Notes: generated from the letters alone by a model not told the origin. Shown: positions 36,235 through 47,369, numbered from the stretch's first letter. The stretch: 64,000 nucleotides of DNA from Solen grandis (GCA_021229015.1 CM037785.1:390221-454220); one strand, 5' to 3'. Made by a program: numbers and translations.

Positions 36235-38778
36235 TTATTATTATTATTATTATTCTTTTCTTCCTCACGGATTTTCATATGTTGCAATCGTCCTAGGAGA
36301 ATTAAATTTCGATGGCATTTATTCATATGCGTAATTAAAAAATTCTATAATTTTCATATGCCTATGACGTCATATGACGTCACACTTGGCAATTTGCTAC
36401 AAAAGTTTGTACGCGGTCCAGAGCGATAATTAATGAACCGATTTTTATCAAATTTTCACAGAATGTGTATATTAAGTTCTAGTTGTGCATCTCGTTGTCC
36501 GTTTTTCAAAATTCGAAAAGCACAAGGTTCTATGGCGAATGCAAGATTCAAACCAAGGACGTCAAATTGACAAATGCTCATAAAATCGTCCCTAAATGAG
36601 ACAGAAGGTTGATATTTTGTCAGTACATAGATATCCGATAGATTTAAATATTTTGTGAAAATGGACGTCTTGTGACGTCATATGACGTCATCAAATTTCT
36701 AATTTTTAAACACATAATTATATATGTTAATATGGTCCAAGGACAATGAAATTTTGATGTCATATTCTCCAAGAAATGTTATTTTGATTTCTATGATTTT
36801 CATATCTCTCTGACGTCATATGACGTCACACTTGAAATAAGCTACACAAGTTTGTACGCGGTCCAGAGCCATTATTAATGAACCGATTTTCATCAAATTT
36901 TCACAGAATGTGTATATTAAGTTCTAGTTGTGCATGCCGGTGTCCGTTTTTCAAAATTCGAAGAGTCCAAGGTTCTATAGCGATTCCAAGATTCGAACCA
37001 AGGTCGTAAATTTTCAAATTCTTATAAAATCGGTCCTATTTGAGATAGAAAGATGATATTGGGTCAGTATATAGGTCTCTGGGAGTCTTAAACATTTTGT
37101 GAAAATAAATGTCATATGACGTTACGTGACGTCATTATATGATAATGAATTTCTAATTCTAACAAGATTATTTCTAAATATTGAAATTTTCGAAGGGCAA
37201 TGAAAATTTAATGCCGCATGTTTCGGATTCTGAAATTTCGATTTCAATGATTTTCAGAAGTCTATGACGTCATATGACGTCACATTTGAAATTGACTAAG
37301 AAAGATTGTACACGGTCCAGAGCCATTATTAATGGGCCGATTTTTATCAAATTTTCACAGAATGTGTATATTAAGTTCTTATTGTGTATACCGGTGTCCG
37401 TTTTTCAAAGTTCGAAAAGTCCATGGTTCTATAGCGAATTCAAGATTCGAACCATGGTCGTCAATTTTTAAATGCTTATTAAAACTGTCCTATTTGAGAT
37501 AGAAAGTTGAAATTTTGTCATTTAGTATGTCTCTGGGTGTCTTAACAATTATGTGAAAATAAACGTCATATGACGTCACGTGACGTCATTTGTTTCTTAC
37601 TATTATTCTTTTCTTCTTCCTAACTAAACGCTTATTTTAATATGTTGCAATAGTCCTAGGACGATGAAATTTTTATGGCTTATTAGGCAGGTGAGGAAAT
37701 TTTGATTTCACCCCTACTGCATATATGTAGCCATATCTCAATAAATATCGATTTTTGTAAATATATGTATGAATAAGAATTATAGCTGAATAATTGACGT
37801 TTCCAAAGATATTTAGTTTATTAAAATTGGTTTACGCAATACCAATTTATAAGCAAAAAAACTAAACGAAATGAAGCTAATTTTGCTGATAATATGCTGT
37901 TTTCTTTTTAAATTTTAAAAATTAAAAAATATTTTAATATGCATATAAAAAAATGAAAAGGTCACGCGCAGGGGTCACCAGGCTTAAATACTTGCGCAAC
38001 GACTTAAAAAAAAAAAAAAAAAAAAAAAAAATATCAAATTGCAATTGATGGGCTATATCTTGATTTTGTTCTTTTTTTGTTGTTGTTGTTGTTTTTTTGT
38101 CGAATGTTGACTGTTTCCAAAATAAGCATTGAAGTTAATACATGTACAACGGCACAAGACAAAAATCCGTATTTGCAACACTATGTAGCTAGCGAGCAGT
38201 TTGCAAGCCTTGAAAAATTCACACGCAGCCCCACATTTTAGACCATCTAAAAACTGCATTGTTATGCTAACGATATTCATATTGCATCAGTTTGTAGGCT
38301 GGGATGTTACCTTTCAAAATATCACCATAGTTCGAAATTCCAGGAATTTATGGCAAAACTACGGAAGCCCAAACACGCCAAAATCGCTAAATACGATTAA
38401 CTACGTTACAGGTGTCGAAAGGATATAGCACTATACAAATATTCAATACTTCTTCCTAATGAGGCTAAAATTAAACAAGGTTACAACTGAGCTGGAGTGA
38501 TGAAATTCTATGTGTGATGAAAGTTAGAAACTTACATTTGAACAATGTTTCATTTTTCTTTCATGTCATATGACATAGTATAAATGTTGTATGTAAACTA
38601 CATGTGCAAGATATGGGCGGACTTTTATTAAAATTCACAGAAGTGTTCTATTTGTGCTATTTTATATAGAAATAGAGGAGATAGAAAGTTGCAATTTGGA
38701 CAGATTCATCTTCTATAATACTATATAAAGCAGATGTTGCAGAAAGTCCTATCATTCGTTTAAACGAATGACATCTAG
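36235..38778 (+). mobile_element. Family A unit 8 (best preserved copy)
   Basis: Joined to unit 7 without hairpin repeats. It has three sub-repeats with nearly perfect motifs (landmarks 36409, 36854, 37308; period 445 and 454 bp). Each shows TGACGTCATATGACGTCA at its start; unit-internal TGACGTCACGTGACGTCA occurs near 37571. The linker has GGTCACGCGCAGGGGTCACC (~37962), an A-run (38006-38031) and GTTGTTGTTG; a short AT-rich patch near 37905-37950 looks damaged. It ends ATTCGTTTAAACGAAT-GACAT-CTAG (38775-38778). Confidence 0.88.
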
Positions 38779-38915
38779 TGTTTTGGTTTTAGGACTTCTC
38801 GGGCAAGTCCTATTGGGTTTGTACTGTTTTTTATTAGGACTTTCTGCCTAAAGCAGAAAGTCCTATTGGGTTTGTTATGTTTATTAGGACTTTCTGCCTA
38901 AAGCAGAAAGTGGGT
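38779..38915 (+). repeat. Three 50-bp hairpin repeats, last truncated
   Basis: Copies near 38791 (damaged), 38837 (perfect AGGACTTTCTGC / GCAGAAAGTCCT arms) and 38886, the last losing its end after GCAGAAAGT. A T-run of about 27 nt at 38942-38968 follows and the standard family A body does not resume, so the next unit was truncated or replaced. Confidence 0.85.
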
Positions 38916-39089
38916 TTTTTATTTTTTTTTTTTCCAAAATTTGTTTTTTTTTTTTTTTTTTTTTTTTATTATTTTTCTAACCTTTTTTTGTGAACGGCAT
39001 ATCACCATGATAGAAAAAAGTCACATGTTTGAAATTTTAATCAGTTATTACCACGTATTTGAAGATGATCCTAACGTTGAGAAAATTTT

Positions 39090-40690
39090 CATTTTTGTCT
39101 TACTTTTCCCGCTAGGGGGCGTTTTGCATGAAATGAATAATTGGCTAATAACTCAGTTATTTGAGGTCCGATTCAAATGCGGTTTTTTGCATTCTGTTCC
39201 TTGTTGATAGCCTCATAAAATATGATAGAATTTGAAGGTACGTGTCGCTGAAAGTTTTGAGCTACAGAAGGTTGAATGTTCGAACCTCGCAAAAAACTGC
39301 GAAAATGAGGGTAGGTCCACGAAAAACCTATCCATTTTTGTTAGAGATCAGATAGAAGAGTTCTGTTTGCTGCAAATGATTTGCAAGACATATACGCACA
39401 AAATATATGGGGTGGCGAATTTAAGAAATGCATGGTTTGTCCTCTAGGAACGGTCAAACTTCACTAAATTTTAGGAAAAATTAAAATTTCAAAAACATGT
39501 TTTTTGTTGCTCCTGACTTTATTTTTCGTTCATTCTTCAAGAAAATTTCGCAAATTATGGATTGTTATGTCCGAAAGGGCCTCACTATTAAAAAATTAAA
39601 AATAAATGAAAAGGTCAAGGTCATATTACGATTAGTGTGTTTTTATTCGGCCCTAAATAGCTCCAAAACTAAAAGTATTTCATTGAGAGTATATGAACAA
39701 AAGTTTTAGTTCTTGAAGAGATCTTTCCAGTGATGTTTTGTTTTTGAAGATCGGACTTGATTTGGTCATTTTACGGCAGTCCAAAGTTTGATCCTTTTTG
39801 GGAATGATTGTAAATCAGTTTTAATGCTTCAAATTGTGGTATATTAGAAATAGAATGTTCGACAAGTGCGACGTGTATACTTGATTGAACTATTTGCTGC
39901 ATTGCTAGGTACCTAATGGTAAAATTTTAATCAATTTTCTTTCTCATTTTGCCGCTAGAGGGCGCTTTGCTTGAAATCACTCTTCTACTTATAACTCAAG
40001 AAGTTGAAGTCTGATCCAAATGCAGTTTGTTGCATTTTGTTCCTTGTTGATAGCCTAATAAAATATTATCGTTTCTAGGTATGAGTGGCTGATATTCTTT
40101 GAGCTAGTAACGGAAGGTTGAAAGTTCGAACCTCGCAAAAAACTGTGCAGATGAGGGTAGGTCTACGAAAAACCTATCCATTTATGTTAGAGATCAAATA
40201 GAAGAATTTTGTTTGCTGCAAATGATTTGCAAGACATATACGCACAAAATATATGGGGTGACGAATTTAAGAAATGAATGGTTTGTCCTCTGGAAACGGT
40301 CAAACTTCACTAAATTTTAGGAAAAATTAAAATTTCAAAAACATGTTTTTTGTCGCTCCTGACTTTATTTTTTGTTCATTCTTCATGATATTTTCACAAG
40401 TTATATAATGTTATATTTGAAAGGGCCTCACAATTAAAAAGTTGAAAAGAAATTGCAAATGTCAAGGTCATATTACGATTATTGTGTTTTTAATCGGCTC
40501 CAAATAGCTACAAAACTAAAAATATTTCAATGAAAATATATGAACAAAACTTTTAGTTCCTGAAGAGCCCCTTCCATTGATGTTTAGTTTTTGAAGATCT
40601 GAGTTAATTTGGTCATTTTACGGCAGCCCAAAGTTTCATCCTTTTTTTTTTAAATAATTTTGAATCAGTTTTAATGTCATTTGTTGCCAT
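39090..40690 (+). repeat. 843-bp direct duplication
   Basis: Two copies, ~39090-39832 and ~39930-40680. GTTCCTTGTTGATAGCCT falls at 39196 and 40039, giving a period of 843. Both copies share GTTCGAACCTCGCAAAAAAC, a CGCACAAAATATATGGGGTG stretch and GGTCAAGGTCATATTACGATT-like phrases. The intervening ~100 bp differ. Short open frames inside (38941-39207, 39232-39447, 39497-39709) are not conserved between copies, so no gene is called. Confidence 0.8.
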
Positions 40691-40729
40691 CAGAAAGCAA
40701 CACTCATATAACTTTGCACTAACCGAATT

Positions 40730-41956
40730 CTGTAAAAAAGTTTTCAAGTTTGCGACTGCATAATTGACAGGTAATACTCAAAATTATTCTTCTTGGTGAA
40801 AAGTCTGCATAAACATTACGACAAAAATGTTTGAAAGATCACTGTTAACAGTATTCAACAAGCTATTGAATGATGAAATGTTTTTCGAATCATGCGACTC
40901 GTGAACAGAATGGAATTGCTTTCGTGAAAGACATTGATATCGGACTACATAACTGACAGGTAATACTCAAAAATATTCTTTTGGGTAAAAAGTCTGCTTA
41001 AACATTGCAACAAAAATCTTGGAAAAATCGCTGTTAACAATATTAACAAACCATTGATCGAAGAAATGATTTTCGAATCATGCGACTCGTGAACTGAATG
41101 GAATTGTTTTCGTGAAAGCCATTGATATCGGACTACATAACTGACAGAAAATACTAAAAAATATTTTTTGGGGTAAAAAGTCTGCTTAAACATTGCAACA
41201 AAAATGTTTGAAAGATTGATGTTAACAGTATCAACAAGCCATTGAATGAAGAAATATTTTTCGAATCATGCGACTCGTGAACTGAATGTGATTGCTTTTG
41301 TGAAATCTGATGATATCACGCCTACATAACTGACAGGTAATACTTTTCGAAACATACGACTCGTGACTTGAATGGAATTGCTTTCGTGAAAACTGAATCA
41401 AAAATATTCTTTTAGGTAAAAAGTCTGCTTAAACATTGCAATAAAAATGTTTGAAAGATCGCTGTTAACAGTTTTAACAAGCCATTGAACAAAGAAATGT
41501 TTTTCAAAACATGCGACTCGTGACTTTGATGGAATTGTTTTTGTGAAAACTGAATCGATATCGCGACTACATAACTGACAGGTAATACTCAACCATATTC
41601 TTTTGGGTAAAAAGTCTGCTTAAACATTGTGACATAAATGTTTGAAAGATCGCTGTTAACAGTATCAACAAGCCATTGAACGAAGAAATGTTTTTCGAAT
41701 CATGCGACTCTTGAAATGAAAGGAATTGCTTTTGTAAAACCCGATGATATCGCGACTACATAACTGACAGGTAATACTCAAAAATATTCTTTTGGGTAAA
41801 AAGTCTGCTTTTACGTTGCAACAAAAATATTTGAAAGATCGCTGTTAACAATATTACCAAACCATTGATCGAAGAAATGTTTTTCGAAGTATGCGACTCG
41901 TGAACTGAATGAAATGGCTTTTGCGAAAACCGATGATATCGCGATAGCGATTCTAG
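40730..41956 (+). repeat. 189-bp satellite ending in hairpin + TCTAG
   Basis: Landmark GACAGGTAATACTC or its variants at 40766, 40955, 41143, 41332, 41577 and 41766: intervals 189, 188, 189, 245 and 189 bp. The 245-bp interval contains a ~56-bp partial duplication. Units contain GGGTAAAAAGTCTGCTTAAAC, AAGATCGCTGTTAACAG and ATGCGACTCGTGAACTGAAT. The array ends ATCGC-GATA-GCGAT then TCTAG, directly followed by TTATTATTATT, the same kind of boundary as family A units. Confidence 0.88.
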
Positions 41957-43120
41957 TTATTATTATTATTATTATTCTACTTTTTTCTTCCTTTTGAGGT
42001 TCAAATTAAAACAGGTTGCCGATGAGCCAGCAGCATGAAATTTTAACAGTATGCACAGTGACTTTGGCGCTTTTGATTGCAGCAATTTTTTTCTTCATGT
42101 GACGTCACGTGACGTCAGGGTTAAAAAAAGCTACGAAAGCTTGTTCGCGCTCTACAGCCGTCATTTCTTGACCAACTGACTTGATTTTTTCACAGAGTGT
42201 ATGTATTATGATTTAGTTGTGCAGGATTATATACAATTTGCAAGATTAAAAAAGACTAAGGATCTATGGCTGAACCAAGTTTCGAACTTTGGACCTGAAA
42301 ATGTATTTTAGTATTACGAAGCTCTCAGATGACGTAGAAACTTGAAAATTTGGCAAAACATGTGTCCTACAGATTTCTTTCAGCTCTGAGAAGACTGACG
42401 TCATATGACGTAAAATGACGTCATGACGCGTTAACAAACTTTAAATTCAAAATATACGGTTTTTGAGCACTACATGCCTTAATCTTTGGGCGATTTGCAT
42501 AAAAATTTCACTGAAGGTGCAACAGTGCATTTCATTGCCATTAGTCACTTCTGTTTCCGGAAAATTGCAAAGGTCAAGGTCACATGTCAATTATCGGTTT
42601 TTTCTTCGGTCATAAATATATCAAAAACGATAAATATTTTATCGAGACTCTATGTGTATAATTTGTAGTCCTTTGAAAGACCCTCCATGTGATATGTAGT
42701 TTTTGAAGATCGGGGTTGAATCAGTTGAGTTATTACAGAAAAACAAAAATGATGTTACACTAGATACACTTAACTACTTATACCTCGATAATTATTGATT
42801 TTTGTTAATAAAAGTATAAATATAATTTGTAGAACAATGACTGGTCGTTCTTTTGGTGTTTATATATTAAAGATTGATTAATATTCATTAAGTTATAGGA
42901 AGAAAACAAAACGACGTGAATATATTTTCCCCGATTTTTGCCGTTTTCTCAAGATTTAACCGCCCATAAATTTAAAAAAAGGGTTAAAGATGCATACATT
43001 TATATAGAGTGTAAATTGTGGGGAATTAGAAGACCTTTCTAACAGTACCTCGCTTTTTAAAATTGGACATCATATAAGGAAGTTACATGAAAAATAAGAA
43101 TGAATCTTATCCGTTGGTGG
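41957..43120 (+). mobile_element. Divergent family A-like unit
   Basis: Starts with a TTA-repeat tract and TTTTTTCTTCCT. It carries a GTTCGCGCTCTACAGCC landmark (42143), palindromic GTGACGTCACGTGACGTCA at ~42098, clustered CRE sites near 42398-42424, and a TTCGAACTTTGGACC motif near 42285. From ~42600 it resembles the 7.6-7.7 kb segment, and near 43030-43110 it has the CTTTCTAACRGTACC...AAGTTACATG phrase of the family A linker. No clear 3' terminus was found. Confidence 0.65.
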
Positions 43121-43609
43121 TCCCAATGGCATAGAGTTCATTCGACCTAAGTACACTTTCGACCGAGTCTATTAGGCCGGATCAATCGGCATACAAAGTG
43201 GGTCCAATCGTCGTACAGAGTGAGTAAATTCGGCCATGGATTACGTTAAGATGTATATAATAAAAATGTTAATAATTATTAGGTTATTCTTTCTAATTAC
43301 ACATAAAATATGATAAAAATATTACACCACAAGCACAGCTGTCTTTGGAAAATACATAAACAGTTACAAAAATAATGCACGGGAAATACATTTAAAAGAA
43401 TATGTGTATACATATATACGAACTATTTAATCCTATTAATTCATGGCGCATGTGTATATTAGTTATATAATATCAGAGTAACGGTAAATCAGTTACCATA
43501 ATATGGACAAAACATTTATATAAGCTCATATCTTAAGTTTCATCATAATTACATTTTTACAATCATCTTAAATTATACCATATACAATATGTAATCATTC
43601 TTAGTCCTA
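43121..43609. other. Unassigned sequence
   Basis: Cleaner, non-repetitive AT-rich sequence. A short stretch at 43140-43245 repeats GGCC-, AATCG- and GTACAGAGTGAG-like phrases (internal near-repeats of ~30 bp) but no family was recognised. Confidence 0.35.
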
Positions 43610-44160
43610 TAATGTATTAATGAATCGTTTCCGTAACTGGAAGCTCTTTCTCAAACAGAGTACTACATAATCTCGTAATTTCTACCTGTTCCATTGTATC
43701 TCCCTACCTCAATAGTTAGTTCATGGCTAGATAAACGAAATTTACTCAATGTCTTTCTTTGATAATCATTTTTGATAATTTCTGATAATTTCTAAATACG
43801 GTTCAAATCTAAATTCTGTTTTTTAAGTACAATTAGATTCAATTTTTGGACTATTATATATACATTCATGCCATTTCTGTACAAACTGGTCTCCAAGTCT
43901 TTGTTTATCATTGATACATAGTCAGAATTTACGTCAAAGTTATCCCATATATTTCCAAAACCGAAGTTTTCCAGAAGCGATTTATAATAGAAGTCTTCCT
44001 AGTTTTCCTAAAACTGCTTATAGGGAGATTGTGATTTTACGCCTAAAACAGATTTGCCAAATTTTATATGAATATGGTCTATTTCATCAATATCATATAT
44101 CCCGCACACCACTGAACAATATGTTAAAATAGGTGTCATCATTCGGTCAAACAACTGACA
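43610..44160 (-). pseudogene. Non-LTR retrotransposon reverse transcriptase C-terminal fragment
   Basis: Minus-strand translation beginning at 44160 gives a peptide with MTPILTYCSVVCGIYDID and then HIHIKFGKSVLGVK. This matches the conserved LINE RT thumb pattern (PILLYGSEVWG ... HLRFCKxILGVK). After a stop and frame change, a second piece reads LENFGFGNIWDNF-like, and a third reads KTLSKFRLSSHELTIEVGRY followed by LCSTLFEKEL, the usual C-terminal block of such RT proteins. Several stops and frameshifts and the lack of fingers/palm motifs (FADD) show a dead, 5'-truncated copy. The exact clade is not determinable by eye. Confidence 0.75.
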
Positions 44161-44329
44161 ATACAAAAAGGGGACAATTTACACACACGTGCTGTGCAGG
44201 TGTGAACACACGTGCCAGATAAGATAATTGCATTAGAATAAACTAATCAAATACGGCACGCGCCGAATGTTTACATAAATTAACAAAAGAATCATGTAAA
44301 TCATGTATTTATTCAATATTTAGTTTATG

Positions 44330-44640
44330 GCTATGAAACTACTAGTTTTTGAAAATATCTTTAAGAACAACAGATGTGCAGATTTTAATAAGCGGAACAT
44401 TAATAAAAAGGAATGCTAGAGAATCAACAATTGACATGAACATCTTTTTGCCGATTTTTTGCCGTTTTCTTGAGAAATACCTTTCTATATCTCAAAAGCC
44501 GTTACTGATTGGTTTAAACATGAAACAAGTAAAATGCTGGACATTTGAAGACCTTTCTAATGCTAGGGTACTGAAAAAGGACATTATATGAGAAAGTTAC
44601 ATCGAAAATAATAATTTCTGAAATAGCGTTTTTTCCTAGA
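44330..44640 (+). repeat. Fragment related to the family A linker
   Basis: Contains ACCTTTCTAATGCTAGGGTAC, then a GGACATTATATGAGAAAGTTACAT-like phrase and an AATTTCTGAAAT continuation. The same ordered phrases occur in the family A linkers (for example ~32130-32200) and at 43030-43110. The 80-codon open frame 44349-44591 lies within this repeat and is not treated as a gene. Confidence 0.5.
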
Positions 44641-44794
44641 GCTTTTGCAGTTAATGTCACAAATTATTCCAAATTTTATTTCTGTTACATTAAAGGTATA
44701 ATGTTCTGCGGTTATGTATTTTAATGCTCTGTGCTCCTTTAAATTCAGCAAGAAAATTCAATGAAAATATAAGAAAAAATATCTGGTCAGAAAG

Positions 44795-44945
44795 CTAAGT
44801 CGGAATGCTAAGCGCCAGGCAAGGAGCAATAACAGTACCATTTTTTTACGACTTTGGCGTGTCGCAGCCGTGTATCGAACCCACGACCCCCCACTCCCGT
44901 GGCGACATTCTAACCACTCAGCCAATGGGGTTGGTTTGGTTTATG
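44795..44945 (-). mobile_element. tRNA-derived SINE (head plus part of body)
   Basis: On the minus strand the head reads ATTGGCTGAGTGGTTAGAAT (A box) with GTCGTGGGTTCGATACACGG (B box) ~45 nt later. It then passes into GCCAAAGTCGTAAAAAAATG and a CTGTTATTGCTCCTTGC body. Head and body match the SINE at 8440-8727, better preserved in the B box. Truncated after ~150 bp. Confidence 0.75.
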
Positions 44946-45235
44946 TAATATACCGACAATGCGAGAAGACAGGGTAGTTTAAGTGGAAAATAAAAAGCTA
45001 ATATCAGTCGATATCATTCCACAGAAAATGATATGTTTACAGAAAATTGTTGATGCAAGAGGACAGGATAGGTACGTTGTGGCTTCAAACCCTTGTCAAG
45101 ATATACCAAGTGCATTAAAAACTTCATAACTTGCGTGTGCTTGGTAGTTCTCCCAGGACTGGTTGGCGTCGAGTCCAGGTAATGTAATTTGGTGTGAATG
45201 GTTTTGCAGGAGTTTTAATGATGCTGTGATAGGAT

Positions 45236-45500
45236 TTCAGTTTGTTTATTGTGTTTAACGTCCCATCAACAGTATTTCAGTCATTTGGAGACTATGTCTA
45301 CTTGAGACATACATAGGCCTATAGTGCTGCCACACTGCAGTATCACAAAGTAGACATGTAGCACAATTCCACACCATGTCAAATTAGCTTGACACCAACC
45401 TGTCAGGCAAGGGAGCTCCTCCAGCAAACTCCGCACACCGGTTACGTCACGCTACGCTACTTTAACCACTGCCACCACACAAGTCATGTGATGATAGTTG
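45236..45500 (-). mobile_element. SINE copy
   Basis: Plus-strand order is GTTTGTTTATTGTGTTTAAC (tail reversed), TCAGTCATTTGGAGACTATG, CACTGCAGTATCACAAAGTA and AGGCAAGGGAGCTCCTCC, then a poorly preserved tRNA-like head with TTTAACCACTGCCACCAC. It is the same family as 8440-8727 in the reverse orientation. Confidence 0.7.
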
Positions 45501-45709
45501 AAACCATGTGGTCAACACTCATAATTTTATAAATCAATATTATTTTATTTTATTTTTTACTTATCTCAATCACGAATGTTATTTACGTGGAATATGATGA
45601 AATTGATACGATATATTCAAAACTGAAGTCAAAAGTGAAATAGTAAATCCGGCCTATATCAGCCGAAATCTACTTGTGATGGCAGTGGTTATCGACAACT
45701 GTAAGGGGA

Positions 45710-45830
45710 GATAACTACTGCGAAGGAGTTTGCTCCTCCAGTACCGTATTTTACAACCTTGTATGTTGCAACCGAGGTCGATTCTGGATGCTTTAATCAC
45801 TCAGCCATGTGGATCGGTCAGTATTTCAAA
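45710..45830 (-). mobile_element. SINE head fragment
   Basis: The minus strand reads CACATGGCTGAGTGATTAAA (A-box-like), a divergent B box in ATCGACCTCGGTTGC, then AATACGGTACTGGAGGAGCA. It is a head-plus-short-body fragment of the same broad SINE family. Confidence 0.5.
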
Positions 45831-47369
45831 CAAACAGCAACATCCAGCTATATATGCATGGCTATGGAAGATCCAGGCAGCACAGAGGTGACTGGGTAAA
45901 CCAAGATCTACCGAAAGCAAGCTTAAAGGCATCTTCAAGTCAGTGCATGACTACCCTGGGGCACTCAAAGGATGTTGGGTTAAAAGGTAGTAAATAAACA
46001 ACAATAACTTCTCCACCATGGAGGATCCCGCGACTGGGTGTGGTTTCATTGATGCTACTTACAAATATGGCAACATTATATCTGGTCTTACATGTAGAGA
46101 AAAGTCTGAATGATAACTGAAATACTGTCAGCACCATATTAAACTCAACTACATGTAACAAACAAAAGAAACTATACTGTTAGTGACATAATGTTACATC
46201 CATGCAAACAAACAAAATATATGTATTTACATTACATGTCATTTTTTACCATATCTGGATTAAAAGTCTACTTTAAATGCATATCAACAATCTATTTGGG
46301 GTGTTTTATGAATACTAACTTTTTAATTTAGTTTGAAAGGCACTGAACATTGTCTAGTGATGAGAAACATTGAATGTTGATACTAAGGTTGTGGGTTTAT
46401 ACTCAGTCAAATATAACTATCTAGGTGTATTATAAATATTGCAGGTCCAACCCTGGATGGAGAGGAATTGAATTGTAAGATTTTTTTCTCAATCAATGTA
46501 AATTTAATAAGTTAAAAGTAACAATTCATGTACATATATTCTTTGTGTCATTCCTAAAATCCAATTAACCCAAACTTCAATGTTACTCCCTTAGCAATTC
46601 TGGCACATGAGAATCAATAGGTTTTCCCTTTGAATGGAACACACAAGAAAATTCTTGCTACTTGGTTTTAACAACATAACAACACAAGCAGACATTATCG
46701 ATTTATTTATTTGTTAAGTCCATTATACATGTTGGCATAAACAAGGAAACTAATAAGTTTTCAATAACTAAAATGATTTTTAAATCATGACTTCATCCAT
46801 CTTAAATTTGTTTGGTATTTTCCTTATAGGCATAAAATTTGATGCTGATGTCAAGTTATAGTATTTCCGTAGGTTGTAATGTCCTATGTGAAATCCTATC
46901 ATATTTTTATATTTGCAATTAAATTCCCCATGCATTAATTCTTACAAGAATAACAGGAAACATAAGAGGAAACTTTTCAATGACTGTGAGTTTACTTACA
47001 CATTCATTCTTCTTCAAAAATGAAAACATATGAGGACCTCCTTCAATGAGTTTACTCAAACAATTTCACTCTTTTACAATAATGAAAACATGGACATTTT
47101 TCAATGACAGTTTACTCATACTTACTCTTTCCCAAGATACATTAACTAGTTGAAAAACTTAAAAGTAAATCACAGTGAATGTTTAATTCATATTTCTTAA
47201 AGTTTAACAAAAATTGATTTGTTAATATATGTATTTAATAAATTAGGACACATCATGGGATCTATCACATAAACATGCAGGGTTTTATGCAAGATAGAAG
47301 CAGTCAACATAATTGACAAAATAACATATTCACATATGAAGAAAAATATGTCATGTGCATAATGTATGA
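45831..47369. other. No supported feature
   Basis: About 1.5 kb of AT-rich sequence without tandem structure, RNA gene or convincing frame. Open frames at 45809-45997 and 45940-46161 overlap on opposite strands and show no domain. Confidence 0.4.

Noticed and set aside
38941..39709. Three plus-strand frames in the 39 kb duplication
   Set aside because: Not preserved in the second copy of the 843-bp repeat, so not under coding constraint.
43140..43245. Short near-repeats around AATCGGCATACAAAGTGGG
   Set aside because: Only about two partial repeats; too little structure to call an array.
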